From an uncultured Agathobaculum sp. (lineage in GTDB: Bacteria > Bacillota > Clostridia > Oscillospirales > Butyricicoccaceae), in contig CAKSVR010000029.1 of NCBI GenBank assembly GCA_934504345.1, forward strand, positions 1-29,205: a stretch of 29,205 nucleotides of DNA, written 5' to 3'. Position numbers and translations under genes: made by a program. Under the pieces are notes generated by a model. The model saw only the letters and a list, made by a program, of their open reading frames with translations, did no database searches and was not told the DNA's origin. Shown piece after piece: positions 24,546-29,205 of the stretch (position 1 is the stretch's first letter; every line of letters starts with the position of its first letter).

Positions 24546-24582
24546 AAACCACCTGTTTTCGATAAAAACAGGTGGTTTTTGT
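24546..24582 (+). terminator. Terminator hairpin, duplicate with T run
   Basis: Stem AAACCACCTGTTTT with AAAACAGGTGGTTT followed by T-rich sequence. It duplicates the hairpin at 24293-24323 about 252 bases upstream. Confidence 0.85.
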
Positions 24583-24592
24583 CTTTTCTATC

Positions 24593-24601
24593 TGCTATAC
24601 T
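24593..24601 (+). promoter_or_regulatory. Extended -10 promoter of the small secreted protein gene
   Basis: TGCTATACT matches the extended -10 form (TGN before TATACT). No clear -35 box is seen. Confidence 0.45.
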
Positions 24602-24653
24602 GAAAGCAGAGGAAGAACCCGCCGCCGCACTGTGAAAACGAGGTGACGTCCGC

Positions 24654-24974
24654 ATGAAAAAACGCCTGTCTGCTGTGCTGTTCGTCCTGCTGTTCGGTGC
24701 AATGGCTGTCGGCACCGCCATGCACAGCCACCCGAAACCCGCAGAGGCCGCTCCTGCACCGTCCGACACGCTTGCCGAGCAATCGTTCGGCATCTGGCGG
24801 AAAACCGCCCGCAGCGGCACAAAAACCGCTGTATACGACAGCGAAACGTCCGTTGTCATCGGCGTATATCACGGTCTGCATTACACTATCACCGAAATCC
24901 AAAAAGATGCAGACGGTCATCTTCTGCCCGCAGCCGTCACCGTATATCGCGGTCAGTATACGCCCATCCAATGA
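24654..24974 (+). CDS. Small secreted protein of unknown function
   Basis: A 106-residue protein with a clear signal peptide (KKRLSAVLFVLLFGAMAVGT, probable cut near EAA) and no lipobox cysteine. The mature part is about 75 residues, with a proline-rich start (PKPAEAAPAPS) and a beta-strand-rich remainder (KTAVYDSETSVVIGVYHG, HYTITEIQK, PAAVTVYRGQY). GAGGTGA lies before ATG. It is a single-gene unit closed by a terminator. I recognise no family. Confidence 0.75.
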   Translation: MKKRLSAVLFVLLFGAMAVGTAMHSHPKPAEAAPAPSDTLAEQSFGIWRKTARSGTKTAVYDSETSVVIGVYHGLHYTITEIQKDADGHLLPAAVTVYRGQYTPIQ

Positions 24975-24977
24975 CAG

Positions 24978-25014
24978 AAAACCCGCCTCAGAGACTCTCT
25001 GCGGCGGGTTTTGT
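24978..25014. terminator. Terminator between convergent genes
   Basis: Stem AAACCCGCC with GGCGGGTTT, with an inner TCAGAGA/TCTCTGC pairing. It is flanked by A and T runs and so can serve the secreted-protein gene and the histidine kinase gene. Confidence 0.85.
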
Positions 25015-25020
25015 TCTGTT

Positions 25021-26097
25021 TCAGTCCAGCACGGACAGTTCGATCTCCTCGGGCGTATAGCCGTCCTGAATGATGATCGGCGCGTGCAGCTCATCGCTCT
25101 CGAGCTGCATGGGCAGCCGCGCGATGCACAGGTGCAGCTCACTGCCGCCGCCCTCCCGCGGCGAGAGCAGCAGACAGCCGCCGTGCTGGACGGCGATCTG
25201 GTTCGCGAGCGGCAGACCCATGCCGAGCGGCGTACCGGCGCGGGCAAGCTCGATATACTCCTCCATCGAGCTGGTGCGGTGCCAGCCGGAGAGCAGCGCC
25301 TCGAAGTGCTGCGGATCAAGACCCGGGCCGGTATCGGCCACCGTGAGAACGAAATGTTCGCGGTTTTCGCTGAGTGTCAGCGTAATCGCGCCGTCCGCCG
25401 GGGTGACGCGCAATGCATTGGTGAGCAGATTGTACAGCGCGATACGCAGCATCCGTGCATCGGCCAGCGCCTCACAGTGCTCCGGCGCCTGCACGGTGAT
25501 GGGCGCATACGCCGCCGCGTGCTGTCCGGCGTGTTCCGCCGCAGCGCGGCACAGCGCGACAAGGTCGCAGCGGTGCAGATCGAGCTGCTCGGTCAGCAGC
25601 GGGTCGTGCAGCAGGTCGGAATGGCTGAGCAGACGGTACAGCCGCATACACTGCCGCTGGATGCGGGCCGCTGCCGCCGGGTCGCTCATGCGGGCCGCCT
25701 CGCCCAGCAGCGCACCCAGACAGAGCGAGCTTTTGTCGTGGATGATACGCAGACTGCCGTCATACGCCGTGCGCTCCCGCGCGAGATAGGCCAGCAGCGC
25801 GCCGTCCCGGTGCGGGATAAGCTCGACCGTGTAATACTGTCCGTCTACTTCCTCCTCGGCGGAGCACGCCGTCTGCGTGCGGATGCAGCGCCGCACAGCC
25901 GCGCACAGGCTCTCGCTCAAGAACGGGTCGATCGGCTCCATCGGATGCAGCCCGGAAAGCTGCTGCGCCGCCGTATTGCAGCACTCGATATGCAGGGTAC
26001 CGCGCACCGCGAACAGCGCCGCATCCCGCAGCCCGGTCCGCAGCAGCAGCTCTCGGACGGCCGCACCGTCCAGCTGCGAAAAGAACGCATCTTCCAT
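25021..26097 (-). CDS. Soluble orphan sensor histidine kinase
   Basis: A 358-residue kinase without transmembrane helices. A PAS-like sensor (about 10-105) precedes a dimerisation/phosphoacceptor region with candidate H120 in IIHDKSSLCLGAL, a non-standard H-box. The ATPase domain has N-box LYNLLTNALRVTP (221-233), G1 DTGPGLD (255-261) and G2 GTPLGMGLPLA (288-298). Such kinases pass phosphate to a response regulator, but none is adjacent. The start at 26097 follows GGAGG. An in-frame extension to 26217 is rejected, because it reads through the leader hairpins and looks non-native. Signal and partner are unknown. Confidence 0.88.
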   Translation of the reverse strand: MEDAFFSQLDGAAVRELLLRTGLRDAALFAVRGTLHIECCNTAAQQLSGLHPMEPIDPFLSESLCAAVRRCIRTQTACSAEEEVDGQYYTVELIPHRDGALLAYLARERTAYDGSLRIIHDKSSLCLGALLGEAARMSDPAAAARIQRQCMRLYRLLSHSDLLHDPLLTEQLDLHRCDLVALCRAAAEHAGQHAAAYAPITVQAPEHCEALADARMLRIALYNLLTNALRVTPADGAITLTLSENREHFVLTVADTGPGLDPQHFEALLSGWHRTSSMEEYIELARAGTPLGMGLPLANQIAVQHGGCLLLSPREGGGSELHLCIARLPMQLESDELHAPIIIQDGYTPEEIELSVLD

Positions 26098-26294
26098 CGT
26101 TATCCTCCAAAAGCTCCACATATGCCATGCCCGAAACGGGCATACTCTCAGGGCGGGTGTCCGCATCGCTGCGAAAAAAAGCGGCACACAGCAGCGGTGC
26201 GTTTCGCACCCCGTCAACCGGGAGGTTTCACAAACCGAACCCGCCGTTTTTGTATGATGTGTTTATTATATCACCCCCGCCGTTATCATTGCAA
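26098..26294 (-). promoter_or_regulatory. Promoter and structured leader of the histidine kinase
   Basis: Minus strand TTGCAA (26294-26289), 18 bp, TATAAT (26270-26265). The leader of about 160 bases contains a GGTGCG/CGCACC hairpin and a 7-bp ATGCCCG/CGGGCAT hairpin (26127-26143) just before the ribosome site. I recognise no riboswitch class. Confidence 0.6.
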
Positions 26295-26350
26295 AGAAAA
26301 TTATACAAAAAAGCCCGACGTAATGACAAAAAAATCACAAATATTACACC

Positions 26351-26380
26351 TTGCGGCAGACTGCGGATTTAGTGTATAAT
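26351..26380 (+). promoter_or_regulatory. Promoter of gapA
   Basis: TTGCGG (26351-26356), 18 bp, consensus TATAAT (26375-26380), followed by AGGAGG at the correct distance from the gapA start. Confidence 0.7.
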
Positions 26381-26431
26381 AAGAACATCAACAGAGAACT
26401 TCATCAAAACATTTAGGAGGAACACTGTAAA

Positions 26432-27460
<1,029 letters not shown>

Positions 27461-27490
27461 TTGTTGCCCACTGGCGTATAAAATGTTTTC

Positions 27491-27528
27491 AAAAAGCTCT
27501 TGTTCTTCGGAACAAGAGCTTTTTTCTT
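27491..27528 (+). terminator. Terminator after gapA
   Basis: Stem AAAAAGCTCTTGTT with AACAAGAGCTTTTT and tetraloop-like CTTCGG, followed by T-rich sequence. Confidence 0.93.
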
Positions 27529-27538
27529 TCTCTCCGGC

Positions 27539-27567
27539 TTGACGGCGCAGGCATATCATGCTATACT
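27539..27567 (+). promoter_or_regulatory. Promoter of marR-tauE
   Basis: TTGACG (27539-27544), 17 bp, TATACT (27562-27567). Confidence 0.78.
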
Positions 27568-27570
27568 TAG

Positions 27571-27597
27571 TTCAAATTTAGACTATCTATTTTTGAA
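27571..27597. promoter_or_regulatory. Probable MarR operator
   Basis: Imperfect inverted repeat TTCAAATTTAG and CTATTTTTGAA (9 of 11 positions pair) with a 5-bp centre, lying just after the -10 box. This size and position are typical of autorepression sites of MarR dimers. Confidence 0.6.
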
Positions 27598-27610
27598 TCA
27601 GGTGATATAC

Positions 27611-28045
27611 ATGAATCCCTATATGGAATTTACGCACAAGACCGATCTGGCATACAGCGCCGTATGCCGACCGCTGTGCCGCGAACTCAAGCTGACACAG
27701 ACGGCGTTTGACATCCTGCTGTTCCTCGCGAACAACCCCGGCCATGACACCGCCAGCGACATCGTGGAGCTGCGCCGGATCAAGGCGAACCTCGTGTCAG
27801 TCAACGTCAACCGGCTGGTCGAGGAGGGCTATCTGCGCCGTGAGAGCATCCCCGGCGACCGCCGCAAGACCCGTCTGGTATGTACCGACAAGGCGCTGCC
27901 CATCATCGACCGCGGCCGCGCATTACAGGCGCAGTTCATCGACCGTCTGCTCTCCGGCATGAGTGAGGAACAGCGGCAGGCGTTTGGCGATGCCGTCAGT
28001 GTCATCGACCGCAATCTCGACCAGCTTTTGCAGGAGGTGCGCTGA
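27611..28045 (+). CDS. MarR family transcriptional regulator
   Basis: A 144-residue winged-helix regulator. The DNA-binding region spans about 28-92 (LTQTAFDILLFLANNP, the recognition helix RIKANLVSVNVNRLVEEGY, and the wing PGDRRKTRLVCT), with a C-terminal dimerisation helix. The start is the ATG after AGGTGAT. A longer frame to 27500 would run through the promoter and is rejected. It overlaps neither neighbour, but only one base separates its stop from the exporter start, so they form an operon. MarR proteins usually repress an efflux gene until a small ligand binds. That fits this pair. Confidence 0.92.
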   Translation: MNPYMEFTHKTDLAYSAVCRPLCRELKLTQTAFDILLFLANNPGHDTASDIVELRRIKANLVSVNVNRLVEEGYLRRESIPGDRRKTRLVCTDKALPIIDRGRALQAQFIDRLLSGMSEEQRQAFGDAVSVIDRNLDQLLQEVR

Positions 28046-28046
28046 T

Positions 28047-28823
28047 ATGACGATGCTTTTCACCGTGCTCGTCACGTTTTTCGCCGGCATGGGCGCCGGC
28101 CTCGGCACCGGCTTCGCGGGCATGAGCGCCGCCGCCGTTATCAGCCCCATGCTCATCACCTTTCTGCACATGGACCCCTATGTGGCGGTCGGCATCGCGC
28201 TCTCGTCTGACGTACTGGCGAGTGCCGTTTCGGCCTATACCTACGGCAAAAACAAAAATCTGGATGTCAAAAACGGCCTGCTGATGATGCTCAGCGTGCT
28301 TGTGTTCACCGTGGTCGGCAGCTATGTCGCCAGCCTGCTCCCCTCGCGAACGATGGGCAGCTTCTCGGTGTTTATGACGTTCCTGCTCGGCGTGAAATTC
28401 ATCGTCCGTCCGGTCATGACCACCAAAGAGGCGATGATGGGCGTGTCCGCGCGCAAACGCGCTGTGCAGTCCATTGTCTGCGGCGTGCTGATCGGGTTTA
28501 TCTGCGGCTTCGTCGGCGCGGGCGGCGGCATGATGATGCTGCTCATCCTGACCTCGGTGCTCGGCTACGAGCTGAAAACCGCCGTCGGCACCAGCGTGTT
28601 CATTATGACGTTCACAGCGCTCACAGGCGCGGCCTCGCACTTCGCCATTGGCGGAATACCTGACCCGCTGATCTGGGCCCTGTGCGTGATCTTCACGCTC
28701 GTGTGGGCACGCATCGCTGCCGTGTTCGCCAATAAGGCCAGTCCGAAAACGCTCAACCGCGCCACCGGCGTGATTCTTGTCGTGCTCGGTCTTGCTGTTA
28801 TGTTATTCTCCAAAATCGCATAA
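28047..28823 (+). CDS. TauE/SafE family sulfite or organosulfur exporter
   Basis: A 258-residue polytopic membrane protein with about eight hydrophobic segments in two similar halves. The family's glycine-rich loops are visible: GAGLGTGFAGMSAAAVISP near the N terminus and GFVGAGGGMMMLLILT in the second half. TauE/SafE proteins move anions such as sulfite, sulfoacetate or related compounds across the cytoplasmic membrane. CAGGAGG lies inside the end of marR, so translation is coupled to it. The exact substrate is not shown; the MarR control suggests an inducible efflux role. Confidence 0.9.
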   Translation: MTMLFTVLVTFFAGMGAGLGTGFAGMSAAAVISPMLITFLHMDPYVAVGIALSSDVLASAVSAYTYGKNKNLDVKNGLLMMLSVLVFTVVGSYVASLLPSRTMGSFSVFMTFLLGVKFIVRPVMTTKEAMMGVSARKRAVQSIVCGVLIGFICGFVGAGGGMMMLLILTSVLGYELKTAVGTSVFIMTFTALTGAASHFAIGGIPDPLIWALCVIFTLVWARIAAVFANKASPKTLNRATGVILVVLGLAVMLFSKIA

Positions 28824-28826
28824 ACA

Positions 28827-28858
28827 AACCCCTTTCCGTTCTGTCGGAAAGGGGTTTT
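28827..28858 (+). terminator. Terminator after the marR-tauE operon
   Basis: Stem AACCCCTTTCCG with CGGAAAGGGGTT, followed by T residues. Confidence 0.9.
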
Positions 28859-28884
28859 CAGTTGAAAATTGGGAATGAAAGATT

Positions 28885-29083
28885 ATGTTGAGAGTGAGGA
28901 GTGGAGATTGGAGAGTGAAGAGCAGAAAATGTAACGATTTGCGTTTTCTTTATTCCACGAGAGGCAATCCGAGCCCTCCCAAAAGGGAAAGTTGGAGTCC
29001 CAAGAAGTTGTCTATCCTTTTGACCCCGCGCGGGAGCGCCGTATCGCTCACGCGACTCGTGCGCGCCAGAAAAAGCGTGCTTT
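28885..29083 (+). repeat. Interspersed composite repeat, copy D
   Basis: Begins with GGAGATTGGAGAGTGAAGAG, passes through GAGCCCTCCC and GTTGTCTATCCTTTTGACC, and ends with CGCCGTATCGCTCACGCGACT. The order matches copy A read on its minus strand, with deletions. It separates the tauE terminator from the 5S rRNA terminator. No gene is present. Confidence 0.65.
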
Positions 29084-29101
29084 CCTTTCCGGGCAAAACA
29101 A

Positions 29102-29126
29102 AAAGCAGCAACTTTCGTTGCTGCTT
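29102..29126 (-). terminator. Terminator of the rRNA transcription unit
   Basis: Minus-strand stem AGCAGCAAC/GTTGCTGCT with a GAAA loop and a following T5 run, directly after the 5S rRNA 3' end. Confidence 0.88.
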
Positions 29127-29130
29127 AGAT

Positions 29131-29205
29131 GTAGGCGTTGAGTTATCTTCCCGGGCCGTCACCAGCCAAGTATTGTCACCGTAAACGAGCTTAACTACTG
29201 TGTTC
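29131..29205 (-). rRNA. rrf: 5S ribosomal RNA, 3' part (cut by the window edge)
   Basis: Minus-strand sequence shows conserved 5S landmarks: GAACACAGTAGTTAAGCTC near the window edge, then ATACTTGGCTGGTGACGGCC and CCGGGAAGATA, and an end near CAACGCCTAC. About 75 of roughly 117 bases are inside the window. A terminator follows, so this is probably the end of an rRNA operon that continues to the right of the window. Confidence 0.9.

Noticed and set aside
26098..26217. Longer N terminus for the histidine kinase
   Set aside because: The extension is translated from leader hairpins and lacks a ribosome site, while the ATG at 26097 has GGAGG.
28885..29184. 99-codon plus-strand frame at the right edge
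   Set aside because: It runs through an interspersed repeat, a terminator and the antisense of 5S rRNA.

Overview
The window looks like chromosome from a moderately GC-rich anaerobic Firmicute, most likely a gut Clostridium-type lineage (Oscillospirales such as Butyricicoccaceae would fit). The grounds are strong AGGAGG-type ribosome sites, TTGACA/TATAAT promoters, four SLH-domain surface proteins, a TrkAH potassium system, MalT-like LuxR and MarR regulators and an iron-dependent alcohol dehydrogenase. No marker gene fixes the genus, so this placement is an inference.

Left edge (1-450): an AT-rich stretch without genes runs into the 3' half of a tRNA-Leu(UAA), starting exactly at the anticodon loop and followed by a good terminator. 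This is the expected scar at one end of an integrated element lying to the left.

S-layer and recombinase block (815-7873): two large paralogous SLH surface-layer genes converge on a shared terminator. Their mature parts have diverged, but the DNA for their signal peptides is almost identical (68 of 69 bases) and forms an inverted repeat about 5.5 kb apart. Homology stops abruptly just before the signal peptide, and neither gene has a convincing start codon there. A complete tyrosine recombinase lies immediately beyond the outer end of the second gene. Together these suggest a switchable S-layer locus with silent cassettes. This is the most interesting system in the window.

Regulator and surface block (8073-13741): a MalT-type LuxR regulator has a palindrome over its promoter. 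It is followed by an orphan phage tail-fibre-like protein and a large SLH protein with X2-like and carboxypeptidase-regulatory-like repeats on the opposite strand.

Housekeeping block (14511-20886): phosphoglucomutase, a secreted YD-repeat-like protein, the trkA-trkH potassium uptake operon and a small cysteine-rich protein.

Right part (20947-29205): an 860-bp decayed stretch with a frameshifted mini-gene, then an iron alcohol dehydrogenase and a small SLH protein. A structured non-coding segment with duplicated terminators follows. Next come a small secreted protein, an orphan soluble histidine kinase, gapA, and a marR-tauE pair. The window closes inside a 5S rRNA gene on the minus strand. 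Copies of an interspersed repeat family sit at about 13.9-14.3, 17.2-17.4, 22.05-22.15 and 28.9-29.1 kb.
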